Below are positions 36,255-48,343 of a stretch of DNA of 64,000 nt, piece after piece. The stretch is taken from the NCBI GenBank assembly GCA_037389465.1, contig JAZARR010000213.1, positions 5,004,501-5,068,500 of the forward strand, read 5' to 3'. The stretch is from Baylisascaris procyonis. Taxonomy: Eukaryota; Nematoda; Chromadorea; Rhabditida; Ascarididae. The notes under the pieces were generated by a model, which was not told the origin of the DNA, searched no databases, and saw nothing but the letters and a program-made list of their open reading frames with translations. Every line of letters starts with the position of its first letter. Positions within the stretch are counted from its first letter, which is position 1. Both the position numbers and the translations under genes were made by a program.

Positions 36255-36549
36255 TTTATAAATGCATCTGTATATCTATTTGGAAAATTGCTTGTAGTGA
36301 TGAAAATGTTGGAATTAATGTTTTTCTTCCGCATTAATTTATATTGGCGCTAATGAATTGATAAAATAAAAGTTTAATAATCGATTAATAAATAATCCAT
36401 TATTGATATTACTTAGTGTTGGCAATAACTCACATCACTTTTTGTGTTATAAATGACAATAGTATCTTATTCGAAGTAATTACTGCATCTATGTAATTTT
36501 GCTAATAGAGAGTGGTTCACATGGTCGTAAAAAGCGTCGACGCTAATTT

Positions 36550-36849
36550 CTATCCCCTTCCTCTTTTTTTTTCATTTCTTAACATGTATGAGACTGTTAA
36601 AATTGCGGAAGTAGCGCTGGAAATTTTTTTTTTAAACTTCAGAAACGTCTGATGAAACGATAGAATGCACATTGCGAATTGTCCGTCAAGCAATGTCAAT
36701 TTCTTTTGAAAGAAATCAATTCGAGCAATAGCTTCAAACACTCTATCATCAAAAAATGATTCCGATAGAGAACTCATACTGGGAAAGAAGATCTGTCTTT
36801 TTTTAAAACCGCTATTACGGTTGTTCTTGATGAATAAATCTTCCTTCAA
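36550..36849 (-). CDS. Long open block, candidate terminal exon
   Basis: The minus strand is open for about 124 codons, from about 36920 to TAG 36550. It reads KEDLFIKNNRNSGFKKRQIF, then MSSLSESFFDDRVFEAIARI, and ends YMLRNEKKRGRG. No ATG is near the 5' end. A possible acceptor (TTCACATATGCAG) lies upstream, and a strong donor GAG|GTAAGA at about 36922 could belong to a preceding exon, but the phases do not agree. Function unknown. Confidence 0.25.
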   Translation of the reverse strand: MKEDLFIKNNRNSGFKKRQIFFPSMSSLSESFFDDRVFEAIARIDFFQKKLTLLDGQFAMCILSFHQTFLKFKKKISSATSAILTVSYMLRNEKKRGRG

Positions 36850-37096
36850 TTGGAGGTAACTGTATACTTCGTAAGTAAGGTAGCTGCATATGTGAAGTGC
36901 GTAAAGTACTGCATTCTTACCTCACTTTTGTAAAGTAGTTGCAACATGTGGTTAGTACTGCAAGTATGATAGCCGAAAAAGAGAAACAGTGAGAAAAAGT
37001 CATCACAAATGAAGGGACATTCTCAATGCAGTACTTTACGTACTCATCCGCATGTTTCGATCATTACCATGTGTACGCAACTGAAATTTCCATATT

Positions 37097-37242
37097 GTGA
37101 TTTCGGAACTAACGCCGTTCCATTTTGATCGAGCGCGGGATGATCCATTCCCATTTGATACCCATGGAACCAGACCTGCTGAATTTTGTGGAAGAGATAA
37201 TGTGACCTCCATGTGGCACTATTGGCACCGTACATTCCGATT
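37097..37242 (+). CDS. Candidate internal exon
   Basis: An open plus-strand block ends at a fair donor AAG|GTATTT (37242). It reads FHFDRARDDPFPFDTHGTRP, then FCGRDNVTSMWHYWHRTFRL. The 5' boundary is not clear, as no TTTCAG precedes it. A 63-codon frame overlaps on the minus strand. Not recognised. Confidence 0.2.
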
Positions 37243-37355
37243 AAGGTATTTAATGGCCATTCAACTGACGTTTGTGTGCTGGCGCCGTCGAATTGATTCT
37301 CTGCATTTGATGATCATATCGCGAGGCGAATATAAAATTCTCGGAATTATCCATA

Positions 37356-37757
37356 CTACTGCCAAATTCCACACTGAAAACCATGAAAAAATAAGATCCG
37401 GATGCTGTTGCTCTCTAAATCTCTGAATGAGTTCATTTCATCGGCAAGATTTGGCCATCCATGTTCTAGAGTCGGTAGGTTGCGAAAACGCTTTGTTGTT
37501 AGTGAGCTTTTGAATATGCAGACCATCGAAACCTCTCTTCCGGACCGCATTCACAATATATAGTTCGTCACGGCGGTTTCAAAAACAAAACACGCATTAA
37601 GCGAGTAAAGTGTGGGAACTGTCATTCTAGTGGGCAAAGCCAACGAAGCGTTAAATTTTATCGACGATAAGAGTTGAACAATCGTACTGCAGCACCTGGC
37701 ACGATTTGCTGGTTTGTTCTTAGTTGATTTGCATTTCATGTAGCCGAATGTTTTCAT
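37356..37757 (-). CDS. Coding-like region with unresolved exon structure
   Basis: ATG at 37757 (-) opens MKTFGYMKCKSTKNKPANRA, reaching a donor CCAG|GTGCTG. A 67-nt intron ending CCCACTAG would continue in phase as MTVPTLYSLNACFVFETAV. Further on, another frame reads RRDELYIVNAVRKRGFDGLH, and a third reads HGWPNLADEMNSFRDLES to TAG 37356. VRKRGFDGL loosely recalls the GFDG strand of family 18 glycosidases, but the acidic catalytic residues that follow there are absent, so I do not assign it. Several splice layouts are possible. Confidence 0.2.
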
Positions 37758-37999
37758 AAATTAGAACATGATGGTAAATATACTGAGTAATAACATCGTG
37801 CTTCGATTAACGCGACTGCTCGCAAAATTTTTTTTAGAGAGAATTCGTCGTGTTTTTTCTTGCTTTGACCAACGGAAAATTTAAAAAAAAAGCAGCCGGC
37901 GTAAAATGCACATAGCTTTTTTGCTTGACTTTGAGTGCTGTAATTTCTTTAATGGTTAGACTAATGTGATTTATGGTAAGGGATTCTATCTCATAATCT

Positions 38000-40260
38000 A
38001 CGGTATGCCTTTAATGTTCATAACTATAGTTCCATTGACTTCATTGAGAATATTGGACAGATGGATGGAAGCCCACAAATATAGATATGGCGCAGGCATA
38101 AAGTCGGTATAATGCAATCTTGTATGGCAAGTTCACACAAATTTTTAAAATGCATTGAATTTATAGAAAGTTTACTCATTTTAACGCTTTTGTGTGTTCA
38201 CCGGTGTAGTTGTCTATCTACTTGTTTGCATATGGACCTCACATTGTGCTCATCGAATTGTTTCTGACCTTAATTTCGTTCTAATTTACATGTCGAGTAA
38301 GACTGCTTAGAGTGATTGGTGACTTAATCGTTCAATTAGTAAACAAATTTGTAAACCGATCGGATGATCATTCATTTGCTGCTTTTCGTTTTCACAGTTC
38401 TGCACTACTACCATCAACGTGAAACAGAATCTTCACTCAAGAGCGGAACATATCGCTATTTAATTGGCTTTCGATACCATGAAAAGAAATGCATACATTT
38501 GTTGAATTGATAAATTATTCTGGGTGGTCATGCGAATTAGGATAACACGATTTGAGGAAGAATGTCAATTAGAAAAGGGTTGGGAAATTTGCTAATTGCT
38601 CATCATGGGAACTGTATGTAGGGTGAAAATTCATCGAAATCGAGTCCAGCTAGGAATGGTACAGTTTTATATAACTTGGTAATCTTTAAACAAAATGGCA
38701 AATTTTTAATTGATAAAGTTGCGAAATTTGTAATCTTTCATAGCTATAGTAAGATACATCACTAGACAAAATGTTGTAGACTGTTATTCAGTAGAATTTA
38801 CGAACGATAAGAGTTTAGAACAACAAAGAGCGTGTTGTGGATTAAGTATTTTTGGCTTATCCACGGAACGATCGATGACAGACTGCCTTTACTGATTTTT
38901 CTCTTTTATTGCGCACGATTTCTTTCTCAACTGGTAAACTGTGGAAAAACGATGCTCTCAATTGAACGCATCTATCTAGGCAAGCAATATGAATGCCTTC
39001 TTCTTCCGGGAGTGTTCATTCATGTGAAGGTTTTGGCTAATCAATGACACTATTCAAATCTATCATTAAAAATGTCATTTATGTGATTGGCTCGCAAAGT
39101 TTTCAACTTTAATGACCATCATAAATCATCTCTAAGTGCATTGACCGCATTTCGCATTCTAAGAGATCTTCATTGCTCAGCGATTGTATTCATAAAGTTG
39201 AACAGATAGAAGTTGGGCTGCTAGAGTGAAATGACCGACTTTAAATTATCGTCGATGCATTTCTTATAATAAGCAATGCGCTATCCGTTGTAGGATTGAA
39301 GTTTGTCCTATATAAGTGCAAAATGCGTAGATAGGCTTCAACGATGATGGTGCATTTGGTGAATTTTCGTTTTAGGCTTAATCGATTCAATTTTTTCCAT
39401 TCAAAAAAAAAGAAATTCTAAACGATTCAAAAAATTGGATTCCTTTTATCAAAAAAGCTTGAAGCGATTTGAGTAATTCGATTCCTTTTCACCAAAAGTC
39501 GTAAATGATTTCAAAGATTCGATCCCAACTTCGTGCGCTCTTGCAAAATTTGCATTTAAAAGGCGCATCATCGCGATGTCCTTCCTTATACGTGTTTGGT
39601 TAGTATGTAATCTGTGTGTCTGCCTCCTCGGTAGTTTTAACGTGAGAACCACGGAAAGCAGCGTTAGGAAATTTGAGATATATTCTGCACGATGTGCTGA
39701 TCTCTTGTACCACCTTCAGAATGACTGATCGGCTTCTAACGGGATTAAAAGGGCAAAAGCTTGATTTCAAAAATGCATTATGAGCATTTTGCAATCGCCT
39801 AAGGCGCACTTCACAGATACTGGGTTTCGAAAAACGAACCGTTCAGAGGAAATTCCTCAGAAGTTGGGATTTCGATAAAAATGCCTGCGCTATTTCGTAC
39901 GTCCTCTCATTTTGTTTCAGCTAAGTATGCCAGTATGTATTTTGTTAGTTTCTTGGGCGTATTTCAACACTTCTCACATTCTTTAAAGATCGGCACAAAT
40001 TGCAGCGAATTGCAAATTTCAGAAATTTTCTGAAAGAAATCAATCCGAGATACGTAATTTTCTGCATCTTCTCAGGAGAAGTTTGGCTGATCATCTAAGC
40101 TCATCAACTTGGTCACTTACGTGAGTCAATTCCTAGTATTTTTATTAATCACTTTACTGCCAAAATAGTGATGAAAATTGAAAAATGCTTGTTTCTAGAA
40201 GATAAGATTTTATTTGCTAATATTGCAAACTTAATAATTATAATTGTAGAGGTCCAAACG
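38000..40260. other. Weak coding-like stretches only
   Basis: Short frames at 38832-39047 (+) and 39449-39809 (-, two overlapping frames) look somewhat protein-like without clear splice sites. The degenerate 43-bp repeat lies inside this interval. Confidence 0.35.
39366..39530. repeat. Degenerate tandem repeat, about 43-bp unit
   Basis: The motif (C)GATT-C/T-AA…ATTCGATTCC followed by an A-rich stretch recurs about every 43-50 bp (39424, 39467 and 39509 regions), with an earlier, weaker copy near 39378. Confidence 0.55.
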
Positions 40261-40268
40261 ATAATTAA

Positions 40269-40487
40269 ATGCAAAAATATTTTTCTGAACTCAATATTCA
40301 GAATTATCTTATAGCTTCGTATATCTTAACGAAAGTGATCCTAGAGGAATATATGAGAATATATAATGGAATCTTGCGCGAAATTTTCCACATGTGGTAC
40401 TTATTAATCTCGCTAAGAAAGGCGGAACTTTTACATATTTTTATTATAGTAGTAAAAAGCAATAAGGAAATTCTACTTTACTTATAA
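40269..40487 (+). CDS. Candidate ORF (72 aa)
   Basis: ATG at 40269 (context ATTAAATG) opens MQKYFSELNIQNYLIASYIL, then VILEEYMRIYNGILREIFHM. It ends with a hydrophobic stretch and ILLYL before TAA. Purine-first codons are about 57%. Not recognised. Confidence 0.2.
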   Translation: MQKYFSELNIQNYLIASYILTKVILEEYMRIYNGILREIFHMWYLLISLRKAELLHIFIIVVKSNKEILLYL

Positions 40488-42325
40488 AGCTCTTTTGATA
40501 TAACTAACCCAATTATTGCGCATGAATTTCCTGTCTCCACTGAATTCATTTCATATATGTATTAGTATTTTTTTAGATATTTCGTTTTTTACAGTAGCGC
40601 ATTTATACATTCGACAGGTTGCGATGTTAGTGAGCTTTTTCTGTCGATTTCGACTTTCGTTCTTGCAGTTCTTCACTGATTTTCATTCACTTGCATTTTT
40701 ACTTCAATCGTCTGATTTTTTTTTTTACTTCAAGATTAATATTGTTCAGTTAATACAAGAGTAGAACCTGAAAAATTAGTCTTCAAGAATAGACTCAAGA
40801 CTTCAAGATTAGATTAAAACATTAGATTAGAACAAGTTCGAGGTTGAAGAGTCAGAAATGTTGACCAACACCCGAATAGCTTGAGGAGTCCCTTTCTTGG
40901 GTTTCCTCCGCTACCTCCTGAACGTTTTTTTGATTCGCTTCCGTTTAAAAATTTCTAGTATGGCTTTTCTTATTTCTTAGTTGTCGTACATCTGCAGACA
41001 GTGGCACTGACTGCTTTTTCCAACTTGATCCACCGATTGCGCGATTTTCTTTTATATTGCACAAACGGATGTCGAACAAATTTAGTAGAAGTTTCACGGC
41101 ATATTTGAAATTGAATAGCGTACATAGATGATAATCTACCAAAATCAATTCAAAGGTGCAAGGTCATTCAACGCTATAAATTATGCATGTCATATTTCCT
41201 CACGATGGATTTCCGTGTTCACGAGTTGACCTTCCATGCGCCGCAGTTATCCCACAAGCGCAAACTATGTATGTTGATTTGTTATTGTTTTTTTCACATA
41301 CTTTAACAAGAACCATAAATTACTCTAAATACATCAAGGTGATTAATGTTCCACTAGATGAATAAGCAATATGATGCATTTTTTTTTTTCACCAGAGCCC
41401 ATCTAACATCCCACAAATTCATTTCGTTTCACTATGAAATGAACCGTCATAGAACTCATATTTGAAGGGACAGTTGGCATATCAGAAAGAGCAACAAAAA
41501 ATTAATATGTAACCCCGAATGGCCTATAGTGCGTCGTTGGTAACGTGACAGAGTGTCAATCATTTCTGCATTTCATTCAATCTCTTTTTTCAAAGCAAAT
41601 CCCACTCACCGAGCCACATTGTGGCAAATCACGCAACTTTTGTTGGTTGCGCTGACTTATTTGCAACTTTTGAAGATAGCTCATTCTTTACTTTGTTCTA
41701 TCTAAATAACACATCGATGTGGAATTTTCTTCGATATATTTTTAGCTTTCTTGTTGGACTTCACTGATTGCAATGATACCGATACCTTTTTGATGCAGAC
41801 ATTACCGAGTTTCTTTTTATAGCTATAAGATATTTCGAATTCTTAAGCCAAAGTGGAGACTTTTGTTTGCTTGTCAAGACGGATATTATGCTTGGAATCA
41901 TTCTAAGAGATCAGCTGCAGGAGTGTTGTGTTTATTTTTATTCTTCATGAGCTTCGATCTTTAATCCCTTTGTGACCCATTAACTGCAGAACCATTTAGT
42001 CAAGAAAAGCATGTCAAATTTTGTGGTTCAAAAAATTGATTCACGTAATAGGGGAATTATTTTTAGAATGCAGATTAAGCATAAAGTCCAAAAAATACAA
42101 AAACGTTCTTTAGTTGAATGCTTGGAGCGCTTTCTATCATTAAAATTCTGCGTATACACCTTTGGATTATTTCAATCTCCGCTTCATGCATTGTACGTAT
42201 TTGGAAAAGTGGCCACACATATATTATGTGTTTTTCCTCCTTAATCTGTTTGCGCAACTGTCTTCACGCCAGGCTTAACCTCAATCATGGCAGTATGCAC
42301 GCTCAATTTACTACGAGAAACAGCT

Positions 42326-42644
42326 CTAGTCGTGAAAGTTTTTGAGCCCAAATTTATGGCTTAGGTGACGTCCAATAACATGGCTCCACTTCCCCACTTC
42401 CTCAGCAGCTCCCTTCGCTCGTCTAGTCGTGTAATCTCCTTGAGTCTGCATCGTCTATCGGTCGAATAAAATGCGAGACGATGCAGTAAAAGCAAACAGT
42501 TTATCAAACTTATACAATAAAGCGATAAACAAGTATGGACCCGTTCACAAGGATGGCTTCGGTCGTCGACACGATCCCGTAGTGGCAATCGGGGAACTCC
42601 ACGCTGCTGCCGATCTTCTCACGCGCTCCTATTGCCTCACGCAT
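42326..42644 (-). CDS. Two-exon candidate small protein (80 aa) with possible trans-splice site
   Basis: On the minus strand an ATTTCAG acceptor (AG at 42676-42675) is followed after 30 nt by ATG 42644. Exon 42644-42531 reads MREAIGAREKIGSSVEFPDC, then HYGIVSTTEAILVNG. A 76-nt intron (GTTTAT to GATAG) leads in phase 0 to exon 42454-42326, which reads QGDYTTRRAKGAAEEVGKWS and ends in TAG. In nematodes an acceptor with no upstream exon could be a spliced-leader site. A 66-codon ATG frame on the plus strand (42471-42671) and another open frame over the second exon compete with it. No family recognised. Confidence 0.26.
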
Positions 42645-42674
42645 GCCCAGTTTGCCTTAAGACCGGTTTAGAAG

Positions 42675-42681
42675 CTGAAAT
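42675..42681 (-). promoter_or_regulatory. Possible trans-splice (spliced-leader) acceptor
   Basis: ATTTCAG on the minus strand lies 30 nt before ATG 42644, with no coding exon seen just upstream. If the organism trans-splices, this is where a leader would join. Confidence 0.2.
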
Positions 42682-42989
42682 GAATGCATTAGCACATAAA
42701 CACCTCTTATACCCTCCCGATTCTGCCTCAGATTAGCCCCACAATACATGCTGGATAGTCGTTTGATCTGATTGTACGCTTTTGACCTTCTTTGAATCAC
42801 GTTGAACGGAGCAGTATTCCCGCTTGATCTATAGTTGACTGTTGTACCTTACAAATGAGTTGCGAAGTTCCGAATTTCACTCGTTCCGGTAAGCATGAAC
42901 CATTGCCAAATCTTTTTCTGATTTTTGGGGCTATTGAAAGAAATATTACAAAGCTAGTGAAACACCGCTGTGAATATTTCACAAAGATC

Positions 42990-45570
42990 TTATGGGCGTG
43001 TATAGAATTTCTTGGATCTCCTTATCGCTAACGATGAAAGCGACAGCAATTCGGCAATCAGCCTACATTATCTACACTTCCATTCTTTTACGACTTGCAT
43101 AAAAATTCTTACTGTCTATTAGGAAAAGTTGTTTCTTCTTGTCTCAAAAGCATAAATGTAAGAAGAGCAAAAGAAAGATCACAGTTTCATAGTGCATGAA
43201 AGATTGCCCCATGGGATGTTTCAAGAATGGCAAAGCACAGTGCCCTCATCAGCTCCTTAACTGCCATGGATCAGCACAATATCCTACCCACTCTCTGCTT
43301 AGCATTCACATTTGGGCACTAAAATATGCAAAGTAATCAAAAAGAATGACAGTAAAGTTGGATGCTGAAGGGGTGGCTAATCACTGAAAAAAGTGTGATG
43401 TTCCATTAGCAGTGATGCGACTGGTTCCCACCAATTATTCTTTCTATGTGACAACCGATTGTCAGAGGAAAATAATGTCACGTGAGTTTTTCGTCCACAA
43501 AAAAAAAATCATCCGCTGTCCTTTTAGTCCAAAATGAAACGTTTTATTCTTTCAGTGCTGTCATTTCAGAGGATATGTCCATGATTAGCACTTTTGTGCA
43601 GTTCCAACAGGATTCGTATAATGTATTCGGTTACAGATAAGATTAAAATTTGGCCGGTAAAACTGCTGAGCTTTCGTGTCACATTAATCATCTCATCACC
43701 TCACGCGTCTCTTTGGTAGGATATTCTAGTGAAAATGCGATGGAAAATAGAAAGTGATCTGGGGAAAAGAAGTGACTGGGAAGCTGTATTGGATTGCTGA
43801 CATCACTTTCCAACGTCCTTCCTTTAAAAGATTCATGCTCCAACTGCAGCATCGTAGAAATAGACAGAGATAGATCATATAATCAGATGATTGCACTGCA
43901 TTAGTTTATATTTTCAACTTGCTTTTTTATGGAGAGAAATACATCGACATTCAGTGACAATTGACGGATCTCTTGCTTTGTAGGCATTGGCCATATAGTA
44001 AACTTCCTGATCAATTTTTGATTGTCCTAACTACTTTATAACGTTGGTAACCGCTGCCGAGCATTTCTCATCACCCAGAGGTTTGCAACGATAATTTTAG
44101 TATTTATGATTCAGCGCTTGAATATGAAAATAATACGTCTGTATGTGGAAATTTTATCGCTCTCTTGAAAAACTTGTTGTTTACATTTGTAAAATTCTCT
44201 GAGCAGGAATTATTTTTGCAAAAACCGGATTCATTACTGAAGACCAGAAGTAAGTAACCCGTCTGTTGGCAAGAACAGTGATAGTAGAATAACTGAATAA
44301 GATGAAAACATCTTGATGCTAAAGGATAGAATGCTATAGGTATTCCTTATTGCACATTTTATTTGGAACTGAAGCAATAAGAGAGGAGCATAATTATCAT
44401 TCCTTCATTACTGTTATGTGATGCCCATCAGCGGTCCAATCTTCATCTGCGACTCTTAATCTACAATCGATCATTGAAATGAAGAAAGCGATGTGAATTC
44501 TATCGACGTGCAGTTGAGTTTGCCGCAAATTGCTGATTGATATCGTGATTGTTTCACAATGGTTAATATTGTGTTAACACTCTTCAAACGATATTCCATC
44601 ATGAGCATTCGTCTTCACATTGAAACACTCTCTTTTGACATTTTTTTCCTTTCGTTTAATGACAGAACACCTTATTTGATAGTATGTTACCACTACCCTA
44701 TTTGTCTTTTATATTGCCGATTCGAATGAATATTCAACGAGTGTAACGCATTTCCATCATCTTTATATGTTTTTGTTATATTTCTGTGGAAATACTAGTA
44801 ATTTCGGTTACAGCGTGCGATTTATGTGAAATATACGCAAATTTCTCAGCAATAACCCTGGAAATGTTTTTATTTCTGTGCTAATATTTATAAAGCAGTA
44901 ATATATGATTCCAAAGTGGGATATATTATGATCTGGAATAGTCAAATACTCTTTTCGCTTTCACTCTCTATTATATAGAATAATGCGTAGTGCATCAGTT
45001 TCACCGATGAGGGGTGCGCAGCGCCATTGTATTATGGCTTCAGTCATTGTGGGTTGCTAAAGTGGTCTGTTTCAAATGCGTTCGAACAAAACTACGTTCT
45101 CAAAAAAGTTATAGTTAGCGTTATCTTAAGGCCCAGAGATTGAAACGAAACATCCATGTATAAGTTGCATATAAGCTACCACGTCATACAAATTCTTGCT
45201 CATCTGATAAGCTAACTAAAATTATGAAGGAAGTTGATTTGTGTTATTGCCTAACGAATAGGTCAATCAGTAAAACTGACAAATTTAATAAAGGTGCATC
45301 CATGAAGAATAAGCAAATTGCATTGAGAAATTTTTCTGTTACAGTGTAGCCGGCTGTGTCCCACCTCATCCGCTTATTAGTTATTTCTTTCTCGTATCCT
45401 CATGTTATAAACGCACAATGCTCGTTTTATGTTTTTGGCTTACTGCCAGCCTAGTAATACAAGCCAAAGTTCTCTTGCGCAGTTACGATGGACATACGTC
45501 AGAGGAGTAGCAATGGAATTCAGATGGAAATCAAGCTTAATTTCCGCATGGGAATGTCGATTTCGATTTG
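42990..45570. other. No supported gene; possibly intronic
   Basis: AT-rich, with only a 46-codon frame at 43196 that contains five cysteines. This may be intron or upstream sequence of the three-exon gene on the plus strand. Confidence 0.4.
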
Positions 45571-45577
45571 TTTTCAG

Positions 45578-48343
45578 AGGAGCACATCGTGCAGATGCCA
45601 CATCCTTCATCACAAAGGTTCCCTTCGCACATTCCTTGGCACGCTGGTTTTTGCGTTGCGAGAACTGACGAACAATCGATGATCTGCTATCGCAACGAAC
45701 AGGTAACAAAAACATTTATTTTCACAGTTTCGCTTATTCTTGCATGTCAGTATTACTCAAATGTGAGGTTTTTACAAGTAATTTTACAACTCATGTTATG
45801 TGATTCAAATACGCTTATTAAATCACGGATGAATGGTAGTGAGGTATGCTGTAAACAGTGACTTCAATGAAGTATCTCCTCTACATTCGAATATACTTGC
45901 GTCCACTGGTTTGGTTTAGCAATAGCTTTGTTGACCAACCGGGCAAGGTTTAATGAAGCGATTGGTAATTGACCAAAAATGATGTGCAGTCAATCGTGTC
46001 AAAGCTAAATACTCCTTTCTTGCCAATTCTCAACTTTTACCTGAAAGGAAAATGAACGATCGACTTGGAACTAAAAGAGGAAAATCGACAGGATGGAATT
46101 CAGGCAGATACCGGAGTGAGTTTCCACGAGAGTTCGATCGTGTGAATTCTTATTCCACGATTCCCCGTGTATTCGAAAATACCGGGTGCATTAAAATATT
46201 TGCGTGGAATATTTTTGAAAAAGTATAATTTCTGAGCAAGAATTCCGCAATTTTAAGGTGAAATTTGGGATCTCATTCAAAATGGACCACTAAATTCTGC
46301 TTATATTGAGAACGATGCCACTTCTGAGCTAGAAATTTGCTGTGACTGATATCCACCATCTCGTTGCGCTCTATGAATGAATATACAGTATTCAACATAG
46401 CCTTAAAGGTTACAGCGGCCATTTTGTTCATTCTACGCAGCGGAAAAGGGTAGGGGGGGGGGGCACGAATCTAGCCGCGATATCTCAACTTTTATGCTGC
46501 TGAAAGCGTATGTCATGTGTCAGATGATCTGCTGTGTTTGCACATTCAGAGATCAATTCACTTCAAGTGCACAATCAGTTGTATATAAAATCCAATATTT
46601 TCGAATGTTTCACTGTCAGCAAAATGTTTCATTGTAAGCATAATCTTATACTAATATTCTTTCCTCTTTTCCTGGAAATAAGAAAGCATATTCAACGGGC
46701 ACTACTACAATGCTTCTATTTCAGTCAGCAAGTCGAGCAGGTAGCCATCTTCCACGAATCCGTCTTGATGGAGGATTTCGCTCATTCTGGAAGCATTGGC
46801 GAACTAATGTCTCATGCTCACAACCATGCTCCAGTTTCGATTCACGTGGTGAGTATAAACGCTTGCATAAGCTGCAATTTGAGCATTTCGCAAACGCACG
46901 ATAGTGTTTCAATGTCACTTGCGAATTTCAATATTTCTATTGGTCTTTTGCAGTTTTTATACTCTAAATTGATATCATTGCTGCTGAAATTCATATTTTC
47001 TAGCTTCCTATAATAAAATTTGAGAGTGATTAGATCGATTCATTTATCTCAAATATATATGCATGCTCGAATTTGTATACCTAAAATCTTTTTTTATGCG
47101 TTCTTTTTTCACTTTCGTATTGTTGATTTATTTTCAGTTTCGTTTCTCACATGAGAATGATCAATTTCTCCTACTTATTGTTGCGTTGGGCTACGATTTG
47201 TTATATTTTTTTCTCCGACTTGATCATTTTCTATCCATTAAGTGTGATTTTTCAATATTTTTTAGCTGTTGATTTCACATTTATTGCGAATAAGGAATTT
47301 GAGGAGCTTGTTACATTATTTAAATTGGTTTTTTTAAACATAAACTTATTAATGAATAAGCTGTTCACACTGCTATTTGCAAGAAATTCTGCTTGTATCT
47401 GGTTTTTGTTGATGGTTTCAGCAGACAACTAGACCTTCTCGAAATTCAATGTATTGCTGTCATTACCAGCGCCGCTTTTAAAATGTTTTTTAAAATAAAA
47501 CTTCTGTTTATATTAGAATTGCGAGCAGTATAATTGAGCAGTTACTGAAGTAGCCACGCTTTCTGAGACAAATTGTGTGCTGATGCATACGTGCACAGTA
47601 ATGTAGAGGGGAGGAGAAAGGGAGTGCTGCGAAGGAGAGAGAGAAGCGGAGAGAAGTGCAAATTTTGCAAATATTGGATAACTGGAGCGTTGGTCGTTGC
47701 GAACTCAATTCTAAGCGATGTTTACAAACTTCGGAAGATTTTTTCGAATAAGTTAACACAATCATTGGGAAATTCTTATGATAACAAATGTTTGCGATTC
47801 TGATCATTGTGTTGTGAGGGAGACAGCTCGAAGAAGTGATTATAATGGCTCCGCCTCGATCTCTTCAAAAATGTGACAACTATAAAGGATCGAACGTTGT
47901 GGAAATTAACGTTTAGCTCCTGACATTAGTTCCGGCTGAAGCGCTTGACCTAAGCTGACCGGTTCTTTGGCTAAAAGTTAATACGTCTTAGCAACGATAT
48001 AGTGATAAGCATAACCATACGTGCCGATAAGGATTCAGAGGAATCCTTTGTTCGGCTCTTATCCCCTCTTTTAGGTCATGTTTCTGTCTTTAGAGTGGCC
48101 ATATGACACAATATTTTGCAAGGGAAATATGCCCGTCACATATAATTACAAATGAAATAATGGCGATTTCAGGTGGTTTCTATGCAAGTGGTTTCGGCGA
48201 GATGTCAAATTTCCGCAAAACTTTGGGATTGCCATATGCTCTCAAAGAGGAAACGGTGGAGGAGCTGCGTACTGATTGCATGCCAACAACGAGTACTTCA
48301 TCACACTGTTCGACGCTCAAGCCATCCGGCCTTCGCAAAAGAG
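45578..48343 (+). CDS. Three-exon gene fragment, function unknown
   Basis: Exons are 45578-45702, 46725-46848 and 48173-48343. Acceptors are GTTTTCAG, CTATTTCAG and GATTTCAG; donors are CAG|GTAACA, GTG|GTGAGT and GAG|GTATTT. The phases agree: exon 1 ends in phase 0, exon 2 reads on and ends with one base of a codon, and exon 3 completes that codon as Gly. The 140 codons have no stop. The peptide is polar and rich in Ser, Pro, Arg and Cys. It starts with EHIVQMPHPSSQRFPSH, contains GGFRSFWKHWRTNVSCSQPC and then FRKTLGLPYALKEETVEELR, and ends in a Ser/Thr tract followed by KPSGLRKR. I do not recognise the family; it could be a cytoplasmic tail or linker of a larger protein. Both ends are open: exon 1 begins in mid-codon and exon 3 ends in mid-codon. 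The introns are about 1.0 and 1.3 kb. This is the best spliced model in the window. Confidence 0.5.
46453..46463. repeat. Homopolymer G11
   Basis: Eleven consecutive G preceded by GGGTA. Long G runs are rare in DNA this AT-rich and are prone to length errors in sequencing. Confidence 0.95.

Noticed and set aside
37356..37600. Family 18 glycosidase match from RGFDGLH
   Set aside because: The catalytic acidic motif after GFDG is absent and nothing else in the frame fits.
46849..47432. Long hydrophobic frames after the second exon of the three-exon gene
   Set aside because: They are read from T-rich intron sequence downstream of a consensus GTGAGT donor; Phe/Leu runs follow from base composition.
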